From Symsagittifera roscoffensis (taxonomy: Eukaryota > Xenacoelomorpha > Acoela > Convolutidae): a stretch of DNA of 64,000 bases. Of this stretch, positions 11,501-20,981 are shown one piece after another. The position numbers were made by a program, and so were the translations under genes. Location: positions 372,001 to 436,000 of the forward strand of contig NC_087062.1 in NCBI RefSeq assembly GCF_963678635.1. The letters run 5' to 3'. Under the pieces are notes generated by a model. That model made no database searches. It worked only from the letters and a program-made list of their open reading frames with translations, and was not told where the DNA came from. Positions within the stretch are counted from its first letter, which is position 1. Every line of letters begins with the position of its first letter.

Positions 11501-11722
11501 AAAACATATTCAAATTTCATACAAAATTTTTATTTCCCAAATGCACCAATTTGGATAAAAGAACTATGCAATGATTGTATAGTATGTCAGTTAAATAAAC
11601 CTTATCCAAATCAAAAACAAATAGCACAAAAACAAGATTTTAAAGGACAAACCACCGTATTTCATTTGATACAAAAGGACCAATTTCACCATCATCCGAA
11701 GGAAACTCCTACATTATGGTAA
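8525..11722 (+). CDS. pol: Pol: reverse transcriptase, RNase H, integrase N-terminus
   Basis: A 1065-codon frame, in frame with the protease. The RT domain lies at about residues 310-510, with the first catalytic Asp in TADMNSAYNQ and the box YLDD at 9929-9940. A Ty3/gypsy-type RNase H follows at about 610-740: Asp in CDASNFGIGAALL, Glu in the helix near LMREC, Asp in TDHKP. The integrase H2C2 zinc domain is near the end (HIS...KGH...CNDCIVC, 11440-11590). The enzymes copy the RNA genome to DNA. The frame ends at 11722, but the integrase core continues in another frame at 11716, so a one-base indel lies between about 11650 and 11715. Confidence 0.85.
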   Translation: MVNYGKVQLFFLPTRTMEQSKILSKPFKQIFHITDIKHNIIGIPFISKYITTINILNSKILIKDKYTKTKDTALTFFQRLNKQPPFFSKFYPIYNQQRKHLKPLSGNIYNFSIKQVHQYDKNQNKQQLYMSDFEFKPIHKFFKITISSIKFLKNTNSDVISLHVYNNTPYQVTLPSGLLGYCETNATISPIHEKAYRVNNILQLLDICQSTILNEELSINNIISNEKRNTDYFTKTPYFKPTFNINNYTVDQQKFLTMFNFQHSQITQDEFDKLAKQLIKYSSVYATSKFDVGKISLSLHLPLKPDAVFKKQRASKVPIHLHDKVNRLLDILEQYKIISPVNKEEQPKGNTFINPVIILAKGESLKIVLDARYLNSLIDESKCNWPIEPIQVILTKINGKYFTTADMNSAYNQMPLDEQSRRLTQFVIGNQQYEFNRLFYGISIGPAAFSAFMSKIFRPLILKKNAITYLDDVFMQSQTKEEMFKVLKHYHKILQNENLKAAPDKSHFFLTPVKFLGHNIERKTITPLKSRIDAIQKLQPPTNKKKIQEFLGMLNFLSKYVYKMQLYLRPFYNILRQQNNFEWNTEHQIRFEEIKKLLTEQISNTIPDPNQPFYAMCDASNFGIGAALLQSHNGTNKMNLISANSRLFTQAELRLSTLMRECTAIIYTLTEFEFLILGSKHPTVLFTDHKPIIFLFTQKSNPNHRVYRFQLILMKFPNLHIVWTVGKNLALSDTLSRNTPPELLTRKTTVEIPKNIKFYLAENETSPRLECKYAVKTDNEQSQINNLQHFPLCLDCQNNHYEVDLLGTSTFKPIPYSQWIKNNTQQKRVKQHSHKKYLFPLIEKENLADKINLSGPQTNDSKYTINQVFDLHDPLDTIPLSKLEIEKIFLPPTEKITINTLKQYQNLDPVIRQLKSWHKYKTKPVKADTTILGNKTLLRYFRKFNNTTINENTDLLEYRLNESTVPCLPLSMIFIAFHISHTQNIKGHSGSEKTYSNFIQNFYFPNAPIWIKELCNDCIVCQLNKPYPNQKQIAQKQDFKGQTTVFHLIQKDQFHHHPKETPTLW

Positions 11723-12948
11723 TTGTTGACGCATTTACACATTATGTAGCACTTAACCCAGTACCACATTGTAACGCTTATTACGCTTACACAACACTTT
11801 ATGAACACTGGATAGCCAAGTTCGGACTACCCGAAATTTTAGTTACAGACAACGGTACAGAATTCGTAAATAATGAAATCATCACACTATGTCATTTATA
11901 TAATATCAAACACAAACCACGTACATCTCATGCACCTTGGACAAACGGCTTAGTCGAAGGTATGAACCGTTCACTACAAGAATATCTTAGATGTATCATC
12001 AATGGAAATGATACAAGATACACCGAATGGTCAGCAGATGTAAAACTATTTCCCTTAGCATATAATTCACAAATCACGACAACTCTAGGAATGTCACCAT
12101 ATGAAATGGTTTTTAATCAAAAGCCACGCAAACCAATTATGTTTACAGCAAACTCTCATAAAAATGCACAAAGTCATTGTCAACCGAATAAAGACTCAAT
12201 TTGTTATAACCTACCTTTACACACACATGATGAAGATCATTTTCATCACCCACAAATTCTTAAATTAGCCTCCGGTACACACACCGAATGGATTTTAAAT
12301 AGAGATAAAAAACACAATGAAATTTACCAAAAAGTAACAAAAAAGTTGTTACAAAGGCAAAACATTAATGAACAAATAAATTCACGCTTTACACCAGCCT
12401 CCGATTTAAAAATTGGAACATTTGTTTTAATACCCAATTTTAACACTCAAAAAGGAATTTCTAAAAAATTACAACCCCTTCGTAAAGGATCATACCAAAT
12501 AATTGCCAAACCCACTGACGTCACATATAAAATCACCGACACAGACCAAAAAGAAATAGTTCAACATCGAAACAATCTATTACCTTATTACCCAAAAGAA
12601 TACGCACTACGCGAACTAACTCAATTATATTCTTTCACAGGTTTAAAAGTTATTCAAAATAACCCACATACGGAAAATGAAACAAAAGACCAACATGACA
12701 TTCATCTCGAAATCCAAAATAAAAAATCAACTACAATGAAAAACAATACAAAAAAGCTAGATCAAAATATTCCTCAAAAAGAAAGAAAAATTAGAAAAAT
12801 GACAGAAAAAATTATACCCCAAGAACAAATCGACAAATCAGAACATAGAGAGTCATCACGACTTAGAAATCAACCACGCAAAAACTATAAAACATTCATC
12901 CCACAATCTAAAATATTAAAGAAAGTTGAAATTCAAAAACAGCTTTAA
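11716..12948 (+). CDS. pol: Integrase catalytic core and C-terminal domain
   Basis: The integrase core carries the catalytic triad: Asp 11728 (VIVDAF), Asp 11848 (VTDNGTEF) and Glu 11956 (GLVEGMN). There are exactly 35 residues between the last two, the DD35E spacing of retroviral integrases. A GPY/F-like C-terminal module follows (KGSYQII near 12490, HRNNLLPYYPKE near 12570), which in Ty3/gypsy elements helps DNA binding. The tail after about residue 330 is Lys/Gln-rich. It has no start of its own and depends on the upstream pol frame, from which it is now separated by a frameshift. All catalytic residues are present. Confidence 0.82.
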   Translation: MVIVDAFTHYVALNPVPHCNAYYAYTTLYEHWIAKFGLPEILVTDNGTEFVNNEIITLCHLYNIKHKPRTSHAPWTNGLVEGMNRSLQEYLRCIINGNDTRYTEWSADVKLFPLAYNSQITTTLGMSPYEMVFNQKPRKPIMFTANSHKNAQSHCQPNKDSICYNLPLHTHDEDHFHHPQILKLASGTHTEWILNRDKKHNEIYQKVTKKLLQRQNINEQINSRFTPASDLKIGTFVLIPNFNTQKGISKKLQPLRKGSYQIIAKPTDVTYKITDTDQKEIVQHRNNLLPYYPKEYALRELTQLYSFTGLKVIQNNPHTENETKDQHDIHLEIQNKKSTTMKNNTKKLDQNIPQKERKIRKMTEKIIPQEQIDKSEHRESSRLRNQPRKNYKTFIPQSKILKKVEIQKQL

Positions 12949-13541
12949 TTTTACAATTAATAATCTTTGCACCTCTGAAATATTTTGAACTTTCATTTTT
13001 CAAAATAACATGCTGACAGACACGCAGCGATTCTAGTTCAAAATTAGCCAATAGGATTCATCCAATCCGTCACCTTCTATAACTCTAACACAAACCAACT
13101 AGACGAACGATATTAAACTCCAGGCATATCTATAACTATAACTTCACAACCTCCAGGTCAAAAATAAGCAAACCATTCCAACTTGACAACTAAAATAAAT
13201 ATCACCATAATATCATAACCCTCCCTTATCTAATAACCCAAAGATCAACAATATTTCCCCAACTCAGACCTCAAATACCCTCCAAACAAAAATGTTAAAT
13301 TAGCCTAAAGTAAAAGAACGACCATTTTAATTAGCCTAAAGTATAAAAATCTCAAAAATACCCCAGATCACTTGACAAATAAAAATAAAGAAAAAGAAGA
13401 CCTCCCGAACACCATAAAATTCGCCGCCAAGAATTTTTCACAAAACTCAACCCAATTGTCAAAAAACCAATAAATAATTCGACCACTCTTGAAAATTGCC
13501 TCAAACAACAAAAAATATTCGATCGAGAAGCCATTTCTTAA
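12949..13541 (+). other. Spacer between pol and the membrane-protein cassette
   Basis: No ATG-initiated gene is recognised. A 15-bp direct repeat, AATTAGCCTAAAGTA, occurs at 13298 and 13329 (period 31). A frame without ATG is open from about 13400 to the TAA immediately before the next ATG and starts with a basic stretch (RKRRPPEHHK). It may be an exon or chance. The spacer is a plausible site for splice acceptors that deliver the downstream ORFs. Confidence 0.4.
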
Positions 13542-13772
13542 ATGCTCTTCTGTCGATCAGTCAACATAATTCTTAACATTTTCATAAACTTTTTAACAAT
13601 ATTTAAACTTTTAATCATATTTCTTTTTGATACCTTTGAAGCTTTTGTAATAATCTTAATCATTTTTTGCAATATTTTTTTAATTTTCTATTCCATATTT
13701 GAACTATACCTCCAACTTTCAAAAGCCATTGACCATATCCACAAGTACGATTCACAAAACTTATCTAAATGA
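13542..13772 (+). CDS. ORF a: small hydrophobic membrane protein (76 aa)
   Basis: The ORF is rich in Ile, Leu and Phe and contains two predicted transmembrane segments (about residues 8-30 and 33-58). A short polar C-terminus includes two His and several Lys. It overlaps the next ORF by ATGA, the arrangement used for termination-reinitiation. No family is recognised. Small double-spanning proteins encoded next to envelope genes include viroporins, but that comparison rests on size and hydropathy only. Confidence 0.5.
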   Translation: MLFCRSVNIILNIFINFLTIFKLLIIFLFDTFEAFVIILIIFCNIFLIFYSIFELYLQLSKAIDHIHKYDSQNLSK

Positions 13773-13957
13773 TACGAACCATTTTTAGTAGAACCGATAT
13801 TTTTTTACTATTTGAATTTTTTATAACATTTCTATCATCCCTCATCTTGACAATATGCAAATGTATAAAGAAAGCAATCATCACATTCGCCTTAGCATTA
13901 ATCCTTCTAATTCTTTTTCTAGAAGAATACTACAATAAACATAAATTTTTTCACTAA
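13769..13957 (+). CDS. ORF b: small hydrophobic membrane protein (62 aa), likely N-terminus of ORF c
   Basis: The start overlaps the stop of ORF a by ATGA. The product has two hydrophobic segments (about residues 11-29 and 33-50) and ends at a TAA right after an AAATTTTTT run. The following frame (ORF c) is open from 13923, overlapping the last 35 bases, and has no ATG of its own. The simplest reading is one longer membrane-anchored protein split by a one-base change in the T run; a translational slip there is the alternative. Topology and function are unknown. Confidence 0.45.
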   Translation: MIRTIFSRTDIFLLFEFFITFLSSLILTICKCIKKAIITFALALILLILFLEEYYNKHKFFH

Positions 13958-15098
13958 AAGATATAGATCAAAAACCATCAAAATTGCTAACCAACAATCA
14001 CACAGTCAGTCTTTACCGACATCATCCCAAGATAACCCAACACCACCTATAACTACCCAAAACCCTCAAACATCTACACGAATTTCTTTTCAAGATAACC
14101 CATATACCTTTGAAGAACGACACGCTCGCTTATCTGAACCACTAGAACCAGTTCAACGACAAGCACCTCTAAGTGAACCAACATATAACTTGTACCCAAT
14201 ACTACCACAAGAATTAAGTAGAATACGAAATCTTAGTCAAAATCAAAATACAGTTGAAATAAATAGACAAATTATACATCCTCGACGAAACAGAAATTTT
14301 CAAACCCCCCGAGTTCATTTTGATATACCCCAATCCCCATCACAAAGTACTCCAGAAAACCCCAATGGTATATTACCAGAAACCCCTGCACTTCTTTCAC
14401 AACGTAGCACCTCAAGCCTACCCTCAGATTACTTAGGTTCAACACCAACATCTGAACAAATACGTGAAAATCCCTTTAACCCCCCAAACCAAACATCACG
14501 ACTACCATATTGGACAACACAATCATTCACACAAGGTGAACCAAATTTAATCAATGATCCAATAGATATTTCTACGGATACAACAACATCCTCATCACTA
14601 CCAGAAACATTATCACTACCATCAACACCATCAATAAGCCAGATTTCACCGACGCCTTCTACTTTAAATTTCCCAAATAACCTCGACGCTAGATATCGAG
14701 AACAATCATCAACAAATATCCCTTTAAGATTAGACTGGAATACATTCACAGCACCCCCACCATTATTTGGACAACACCCAGAAAGTAACCGACTCCACAA
14801 CTGGGCACTCAATAGATTACAATATAGACAAGACATCCACGAAGACATTCGTGATCATAACATCCAAATACTCCAACAAAATAGTCTACAATTAAAATTT
14901 GAAATCACGGTTAAACTAAACAACGTTGCTCAACATCCTTACCCATTAAACCCACCAAATATAACAGCTCAATCACTACCACCACCATTTATAACAACTG
15001 AAGTAATATACAAATACGACAGATATACCAAAAAGACAATTGGTTACATCACATTTTATAACCCATACTCAGGATTATCATACACATGTATATTCTAA
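13923..15098 (+). CDS. ORF c: Pro/Ser/Thr-rich protein without ATG, overlaps env
   Basis: An open frame of 391 codons begins after a TAG at 13920 and contains no ATG at all, so its expression needs a frameshift from ORF b, splicing, or a non-AUG start. Residues 1 to about 250 are rich in Pro, Ser, Thr, Gln and Asn and look disordered and possibly O-glycosylated. The last ~120 residues look folded, with a Trp/Tyr/Phe-containing C-terminus. The ORF overlaps the env start by 13 bases. With ORF b it would be a membrane-anchored protein with a mucin-like domain. No homology is recognised. Confidence 0.5.
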   Translation, partial: KNTTININFFTKRYRSKTIKIANQQSHSQSLPTSSQDNPTPPITTQNPQTSTRISFQDNPYTFEERHARLSEPLEPVQRQAPLSEPTYNLYPILPQELSRIRNLSQNQNTVEINRQIIHPRRNRNFQTPRVHFDIPQSPSQSTPENPNGILPETPALLSQRSTSSLPSDYLGSTPTSEQIRENPFNPPNQTSRLPYWTTQSFTQGEPNLINDPIDISTDTTTSSSLPETLSLPSTPSISQISPTPSTLNFPNNLDARYREQSSTNIPLRLDWNTFTAPPPLFGQHPESNRLHNWALNRLQYRQDIHEDIRDHNIQILQQNSLQLKFEITVKLNNVAQHPYPLNPPNITAQSLPPPFITTEVIYKYDRYTKKTIGYITFYNPYSGLSYTCIF

Positions 15099-17695
15099 AA
15101 ATATTAATTTTTCTCCAACTCTTTTTTCTAGTAATTTCCAATCAGAACATAAATCCTTCCCCCCGCACAGGACCCCAAGATTTATTAGTAACACATTACG
15201 ATTGTGAAGAAAATGAACAAAAAACACTACACAAATATGCAATAAATCAAGTATCACAATGCGAAACAGAACCACAAGCTATAGAAACTACAAATGTAAT
15301 AGCGACACTCTATTCAAAAGCCCGAGCAACAACAGTTATAGGATATAAATTCACAGCAACATTTTCTGAAAAGAAAGTACATTGTTCACAAGTCTCAAAT
15401 GGAAATAAAAACCGACTTGACCACGAATCATTCTACCAGAGTAATATCGAACGACTTTTACATCTCAACCCCGAAGATTGTAAAAACGAGTTACTCAGAC
15501 TAAATATCACAAAAAATAAAAACACCGATAGAAAGTTGGTGTATTTCCAAGTTTTTGCAGATTCTGTACATCAAGCAGAACTTGAAAGATATCAAGGACA
15601 TATAAAACTAGATGAAAAATACCCATACAACGGCGCACACGGAAGATTAACTTATGACATACACGATAAACACTGGATACCGCACATTGGTATAAATAAC
15701 CCATCAAACTGCAAAGCAGACACAAAAAATAAAGGATATCAAGAAATAATGTTTTTCGATTGGAAAATACAACTCGAAAAGATACAACTCACACGCGATT
15801 TATCTGACAACACAATGATCTATCAAGGAATTAGATTACCTTGTAAAAACGATCACGGCTATTGTGACCCTACAACACGAACACAAGCAACAATTGTTTG
15901 GTTCCCCGAAGACACATGTACATTTCAAGTAGCAAAAATACACGCCCGAATGATAAAATTTCACGAAAAATATTTTATACAATCAATTCCATATGAAAAA
16001 GTAAATCCATCACGAAAACAAAGTACTAATTTTAGAAACATTCACAATATAGAAAATAAATTGACACGTTTTCAAATATATCAAGAAACAGAACTTGCAT
16101 GCAAATACAGAAACCCACTTCACAAAACACAATACTCCGAAATATTAGTTGAATACGAAAAAGGATTCGACATGACCACTGGAAAAATAAAAATCGACCC
16201 ATATGCCACAAGTCATCCTCTGAACGAAGAAACATCATATATACCAGTTAATTTTCAAAAAAGTAAAGGTCAACCTGGTGGACATCTAAAGCCCCATGAC
16301 ACTAGAAGCACACGTTTACAAGAACTATCACTAATGAATAGTACTTATTTTGGTAATATCCACTATGATATTCACTTAGATATGAAATTAGACTACACAA
16401 TTAGCCGAATTTTTCAGGAAATGTCACTCTCTGAATTAGAAACACTTCACCAACTATGCGAATTAGAACGAACACAAATCTTACAATCACTTGTACTAGC
16501 AGTATTAAAAATACCCTACGCAGGATATTTACTATCAGGAAATAGATCAAATTTTTTAGACTACGAAGGAAATATTTTATGGTTTTATACCTGTACCAAA
16601 AAGGTATCACCACTATATGTTTTTGAAGATAAACGATGCTATAAAAGAATCCCTATCTTTTATAAGAATAAAGTACATTTCGTTGACACACTTTCAAGAC
16701 GAACCTATTTCTGGGATACCGCAGTTCCATGTGGATCAGAAAATAGCCACAATGTAGTACAACTGAACCCTGATGAAGATAAATATTTTCTCCTTACCCC
16801 ATACCCCACATTAATGCAATCACTCAAAAAATTTTCACCAGAAAGCATTAAAGCTATTGCTCGAAACCCAAATATCGACCTACAATCAATTGGAATATAT
16901 TCAAAATCCGATATCCAACATCACATTAGAACACAACAATTTCAAGAATTGTTAACACCAATGGACACTATACAAAGACAATCAATTGACCAAAACTTAC
17001 GCAAACTTGCCGAAACCGAAGGATTTGCAGATATCTATACACAAGATTATAGCGGATATTTTAAAGACATTAAAGATAATATATATCTAAACGGCGAAAA
17101 ATACCGTCCCCAAGATATATCACCAATCAACATTTTTAGCTTTGTTACACTCAAGAATGAAATTCTTGATTTTCTAGGATGGCCCTATTACATCTTAGAA
17201 AAGTTGACTATTCTATACGCAATGTTTAACTTTATAGGATTTCTTTTTTCACTTTCTTTTTCACTTTCACATGTGCTATACACACAAGTCAATAGACAAG
17301 AAAGTGTAGCACGCATACTATTTGCAGGATTCTTTGGAATTTTTTCATCATCAATAAACAAAATTCTTTTAGACGCACAAATAAAAGAATACAATACAAA
17401 AATAGCAACAAGACAGAACACATACGACGAAGAACATAATAATGTAGAAATAACGCCTACAGCACCACAGTTACCACCCCTACCACATAACCATCCATTA
17501 TCCCTAGTCCCACGAAATTTTCGAAATTTAGCAATAACACATAATCCAAATTTTAGACCAACCATATCACAAAGTCCCATTCAACATATAATGACACATC
17601 ATTCACAAGATGAAAATACATATGAACAAATTATAGAACAACCCCATACCACCGCTTTTCAGTCTCAAAATAATAATTTTTTTAGCCCACGATGA
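15086..17695 (+). CDS. env: Envelope-like glycoprotein (869 aa)
   Basis: Starts with a signal peptide (residues 1 to about 18, hydrophobic Ile/Leu/Phe core). The long ectodomain holds many Cys (for example in THYDCEE and VHCSQ) and several N-X-S/T sites. Near residues 703-735 there is a transmembrane segment preceded by an aromatic stretch (FLGWPYYI). A second hydrophobic stretch lies at about 741-765, and the Pro/His/Gln-rich tail is about 100 residues. This is the layout of a type I viral envelope protein, which would mediate attachment and fusion. The early DC motif and Cys pattern recall glycoproteins of chuviruses and some env-bearing gypsy elements, but I cannot confirm class or kinship. 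The frame is intact in this copy. It overlaps ORF c by 13 bases at its start and the next ORF by ATGA at its end. Confidence 0.72.
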   Translation: MYILKILIFLQLFFLVISNQNINPSPRTGPQDLLVTHYDCEENEQKTLHKYAINQVSQCETEPQAIETTNVIATLYSKARATTVIGYKFTATFSEKKVHCSQVSNGNKNRLDHESFYQSNIERLLHLNPEDCKNELLRLNITKNKNTDRKLVYFQVFADSVHQAELERYQGHIKLDEKYPYNGAHGRLTYDIHDKHWIPHIGINNPSNCKADTKNKGYQEIMFFDWKIQLEKIQLTRDLSDNTMIYQGIRLPCKNDHGYCDPTTRTQATIVWFPEDTCTFQVAKIHARMIKFHEKYFIQSIPYEKVNPSRKQSTNFRNIHNIENKLTRFQIYQETELACKYRNPLHKTQYSEILVEYEKGFDMTTGKIKIDPYATSHPLNEETSYIPVNFQKSKGQPGGHLKPHDTRSTRLQELSLMNSTYFGNIHYDIHLDMKLDYTISRIFQEMSLSELETLHQLCELERTQILQSLVLAVLKIPYAGYLLSGNRSNFLDYEGNILWFYTCTKKVSPLYVFEDKRCYKRIPIFYKNKVHFVDTLSRRTYFWDTAVPCGSENSHNVVQLNPDEDKYFLLTPYPTLMQSLKKFSPESIKAIARNPNIDLQSIGIYSKSDIQHHIRTQQFQELLTPMDTIQRQSIDQNLRKLAETEGFADIYTQDYSGYFKDIKDNIYLNGEKYRPQDISPINIFSFVTLKNEILDFLGWPYYILEKLTILYAMFNFIGFLFSLSFSLSHVLYTQVNRQESVARILFAGFFGIFSSSINKILLDAQIKEYNTKIATRQNTYDEEHNNVEITPTAPQLPPLPHNHPLSLVPRNFRNLAITHNPNFRPTISQSPIQHIMTHHSQDENTYEQIIEQPHTTAFQSQNNNFFSPR

Positions 17696-19500
17696 GCCGA
17701 CAACTTGGATCCCTACACCGCTCAAATTCCCACCCAACCAACCTCAACACTCCAATTACAATAATTCCACTTTTTGCTTTCCCGCCACCCGATTTCCCAA
17801 CCAATAATATAACATCAGGCATGAATTCAGACACTAATTCACATATTTCAGTTTTATACTCCATTTCACAACTCAATAACCCTAATATTGAAACCCCTGA
17901 TGAATTTGCAGACTCTGAACCATCTCCATCCAATAATTTTCAAACCAACTCCTCAATTTTTTCAACACCCCCTTTTCAACCAATCCCACCAAATAACCCA
18001 CTTCCATCCATTTCTACACCCTCTTACGCTTCCCAAGTCACCCCAACCTACTCTTCATTTCATTCAGACCGATCATCCAATTCTCCAGATACTCCCCAAA
18101 TCTCCCAAGAACTAGATAATTTTATCACCCTACAACAACAACCCTTCCACCTTGACACCCCCACTATAAATCAGATTTCATCCACAATAGAATCATCAAA
18201 CCCACCTACCCCTACACTCTCTTCAGCTTATACCGCATCATTAGCACCATCATCCACACCCACCGAATCATCAAATAGCACTAATAGAGCTTATCGCACT
18301 TTCAAAAGAAAATTCCCAAACCATCCATTTCCAACAAAACCAGGAACAGCCCGTGAATATATTAATCATCCAAATCACACTAACACGAAAGATTTTCTAG
18401 CAATCACCTTACCTTCATTTCCACAGTATACTTTAAACACCCCTCATGACACTAACGACACACGTAGTTTTGTAGATGAACATGTTTTAATGCCTACACT
18501 TCATTGGACATCATATTATCATTTTACTAATCCCCTTTGCCTACCATTATCTAATACTCATATCGATATAGAAAGAAATCAAGATATGCTATACCGACTC
18601 ACCACACCACTAACACATAGACAATTTACTTATATAGGATATAAAAAGTCACTAAAAACATTCACTGCACCCCGAGCTAACGAATATACGCTAGAATATT
18701 ACGATCATAACATCATCCGAGCTAACCAAGACCAATTTTTAGATGATGATCGCTTCGCTAACCCACAAATCACAGAAAAATTCTTCATCAAAACACCATA
18801 TGTATTTACACTCAATATATTTGATCGCAAATTCGACCACGTCATTTCTGAAGCACTAACCGACATGCAAGCTTACGAAAGTTTTAAAGAAAGATTTCAA
18901 TTATTTTCACAAACCTTCAATTTCCTTGCACCACATGAACGCGATTTGCACTGCTCACACGACATTATGTTACGCACTAAACAAACCCACACATAAACAT
19001 ATTATCGTTTCATACAAAATCATTTTGATCTGCACACTCCATCAAGACAACCACACGACCGTTTTCAGTTTATTAATTCTAAATACACTTCACCATTTTT
19101 TCTTAACTTCACATATTGCATCAAAGATACTAACCTTCACGGTATTCTCCTCAATTATGATCCCATAACCCAAATCTATATATTTTGTCCCATCACGAAG
19201 ACCCTTAACGCAGAAGAATCCAGACCCTTCCTTATCACACATGAATTTATTCAACCTATTGAAATCCCAATATTAGAATTCATCCACAACACTAAATACA
19301 ATCACAAATTATATAATCTCATTCAAAACACACCTTATGAGTTTGCAGTTGGCACTGAAGAACTAAAAACTATTAAAGCACTTCAATTGCTTTGGCCACT
19401 GCTTCAAACTAAAAACATCATTCGCATACTAGCAAAATTACTAACAAATTCCGACATAATACACGACATCTTCCCCCACGGTTTTTTCCCTGACGACTAA
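17692..19500 (+). CDS. ORF d: 602-codon accessory protein interrupted by one TAA
   Basis: Starts with an ATGA overlap at the env stop. The frame runs to a TAA at 18994, but the same frame is open and coding-like until the TAA at 19498, so I read it as one gene with a nonsense change at codon 435. Residues 1 to about 200 are Pro/Ser/Thr/Asn-rich and probably disordered. Residues from about 210 on look globular, with aromatic residues and no membrane segment or signal peptide. Nothing recognisable is shared with Gag, Pol or known accessory proteins. A strong splice donor (CAG|GTAAGT, 19505) follows the stop by four bases. Confidence 0.55.
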
Positions 19501-20631
19501 ACAGGTAAGTATAATTTATATATATTCTTAACTAATAAATTTACATTAAAACTAACCATTCTTTATCCATGTCTCATTTAGATTTTTAGTCTTCATCCCA
19601 CGATCATCTGCAAAAAACACAAAAGAAAAATAAAAAATAGAAAACTTCTTCAAATTCTTCTAAACTCTATTAATATTTTGCACTAGATAAATATAATAAA
19701 ATTCATACCAATGTAGTAAATTAATTTATAAATTGTTTCCCCAAAAGCAGTAAATTTAGTAATGATGAAAATTTGTAACTTAATTTTTCCCCAAAACTAG
19801 CAGTAAAATTGAAATTCTATGTAGTAAATTGATAAGACGAAAATGCAGTACTAACCTTTTGATATTTTCATTCACTCGCACAAGAATTCTATCCAAACTC
19901 GCACAGCTCGCCCACGAAGAATTGTTTAAATAATGAATTTCAGTTTCAAGTTTTCACACTCAACAACTCTAACACACGATAACAAGTTTCAAACTTTCCT
20001 TTAACCCGGTTGGAAAGGAATTATATACTAAACAAAACTAACCAACGCAGCTTACTAAACACCACAACACATAGAATAAAAGAATGACTAAGAAAAGAAA
20101 ACCAACGGTACCCAAACCGGATTAACCCAGTTTAAAACTGGATAATTTATTCTTTTGAAGACTATTATAAAGTCTAAAAAAGAAATAATAAAACACAAAA
20201 AATTCGAAAGACAAACCCATACCAAAAACGATTTTTGAAAAAAGGACACAACCAACGAAACATAAGAAAAACCACCACAAACCCGACATAAAACGTTATC
20301 ACATAACAGGACCTCTCACAGAAACCGCACGAAATCATACTCCCACTCCTGGCCTAACCCACCAGAGAGGACGTCCTGAGCATGCTCTATAGCCGGCCTA
20401 ACCCACCGCGCTACATCCACGCTTTGTGACCACACTTCTATTTTTAATAAGAGGTACTCAAGGGTGAGTAACTCTTCAAAATAACCGAACTAAAACTAAA
20501 TGCTTTTGTGAAAACAACTAACCAAAATCATAATTAAAACACTGAACTAATAAAAATTTTATAAAATGTAAATTATACCTTGCAGTATATAGATCAGCAT
20601 ACAACAACCAAGACGAACATCCAAAGACAAA
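19501..20631 (+). other. 3' non-coding tail of the element with a candidate intron
   Basis: CAG|GTAAGT at 19505 is a consensus donor, and TTATACCTTGCAG ending at 20585 is a good acceptor, so 19505-20585 may be an intron of about 1.08 kb. Inside it the motifs GTAGTAAATT and CCCCAAAA...AGCAGTAAA recur between 19700 and 19860, and GGCCTAACCCACC is repeated near 20352 and 20396. No long ORF is seen. A role in RNA export or processing is possible but unsupported. Confidence 0.45.
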
Positions 20632-20757
20632 ATGACCCCACTACACTCGAAAAAGAATGGCCAACCACAACCAATATGCCGTCCACAATCACAACTCAAA
20701 GGATTTAGAGTACGACTTGACTTCGCAGAAAAGGACTTCATTGAACTAGACCAATGA
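20632..20757 (+). CDS. Small ORF (41 aa) after the candidate 3' acceptor
   Basis: ATG at 20632 lies 46 bases after the acceptor at 20585. The product is hydrophilic, with a basic first half and an acidic C-terminus, and no recognised motif. It could be the last exon product of a spliced accessory message, or chance. An antisense frame over the same region is longer but has no better support. Confidence 0.25.
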   Translation: MTPLHSKKNGQPQPICRPQSQLKGFRVRLDFAEKDFIELDQ

Positions 20758-20981
20758 CCACCTCGATGCTCAAGTATACGTACAGATCCGAGTAACAAGG
20801 CATCCCCTCCACGCACAATCTCCACGCCATTCCCAGACGAGGTCGAACACAAAAGAAGTTCTCTACATGAAACAGAAAAACCCGTCATAGCAAACCATTC
20901 TTAAATCAGATTGATTTCGTTGGGAAACACAGTCGTTGTTACAAGAAAACACAACGATTGATATCCATCATTCCAGCGTCC

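Noticed and set aside
14429-14848. Minus-strand ORFs inside the retroelement
   Set aside because: The extreme G-poor sense strand makes long antisense frames common. None has a motif.
4838-18996. Stops explained by cytidine-deaminase hypermutation
   Set aside because: The stops do not share one G-to-A pattern, and the A-bias is present in intact frames too. Ordinary mutation or sequence error fits better.
20559-20888. 109-residue antisense ORF at the element's 3' end
   Set aside because: No start context, motif or conservation evidence, and low complexity. Treated as chance.
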